Position numbers and translations under genes: made by a program. The notes below the pieces were generated by a model that was not told the DNA's origin, did not search any database, and saw only the letters and a program-made list of their open reading frames with translations. From an uncultured Oscillospiraceae bacterium (GTDB taxonomy: Bacteria; Bacillota; Clostridia; Oscillospirales; Ruminococcaceae): a DNA stretch of 6,211 nucleotides. The first letter of the stretch is position 1; every line of letters begins with the position of its first letter. The DNA lies in assembly GCA_934486875.1 (NCBI GenBank), contig CAKSPU010000072.1, positions 1 through 6,211 on the forward strand, read 5' to 3'. This document shows positions 6,089-6,211 of the stretch, piece by piece.

Positions 6089-6211
6089 TTATCTTAGTAA
6101 TTCGGTAACGCTAAGGCTGTCCTCAGGGTTCGGAGAGCTGCCGTTGTCGGAATAAAGCGTGTATGTTCCTGCCTCATAGCCGATGAGCTTCAATGTATCG
6201 GCTGACAATTC
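6089..6211 (-). CDS. C-terminal 40 residues of an unidentified protein
   Basis: The minus strand is open from the right edge to a TAA at 6091-6089. It reads ELSADTLKLIGYEAGTYTLY (first 20 residues) and then SDNGSSPNPEDSLSVTELLR. The composition is soluble, with alternating hydrophobic and polar residues that suggest beta structure followed by a flexible Ser/Pro/Asp-rich tail. Codon use is like that of the neighbouring genes, with many NNC/NNT codons of the same kind, and a terminator-like hairpin lies downstream, which supports a real gene end. It is convergent with the ATPase. I do not recognise the family; a secreted or surface protein would fit but is not shown. Confidence 0.6.
   Translation of the reverse strand, partial: ELSADTLKLIGYEAGTYTLYSDNGSSPNPEDSLSVTELLR

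Overview
The window looks like chromosomal DNA from a low-to-mid GC Gram-positive anaerobe of the Clostridia, most like a Ruminococcus-type member of the Oscillospiraceae. This is inferred from AGGA-type ribosome binding sites, near-consensus sigma-A promoters in very AT-rich spacers, intrinsic terminators with T-tracts, and the style of the encoded proteins. The species cannot be fixed from the sequence alone.

Layout: (1) 1-888, minus strand: the first 296 codons of a sodium:solute symporter family transporter, running off the left edge. (2) 889-1284: an AT-rich divergent control region of about 400 bp with a textbook promoter for the symporter, a weaker candidate promoter for the next gene, and several inverted repeats. 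(3) 1285-2919, plus strand: a complete AMP-forming acyl-CoA synthetase-like enzyme, closed by an intrinsic terminator at 2931-2964. (4) 3020-5800, plus strand: a self-contained unit of consensus promoter, P-type Ca2+-ATPase of the plasma-membrane (type IIB) kind, and strong intrinsic terminator. (5) 5810-6057: a non-coding block of two back-to-back long hairpins whose ends, and a third end at the left, share a TACTAA..ACC-type terminal sequence flanked by TA. It resembles nested or tandem miniature inverted-repeat elements. (6) 6089-6211, minus strand: the last 40 codons of an unidentified protein, convergent with the ATPase.

The three main genes appear to be separate transcription units and not an operon. 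Each complete one has its own terminator, and the symporter and ATPase each have a perfect TTGACA-17-TATAAT promoter. Their roles (Na+-coupled uptake, activation of a carboxylic acid as a CoA thioester, Ca2+ extrusion) are individually ordinary, and the sequence gives no sign of a shared pathway. The most unusual part is the hairpin block at 5810-6057. I see no defence system, CRISPR array, tRNA or rRNA, and no evidence of a new multi-gene system.
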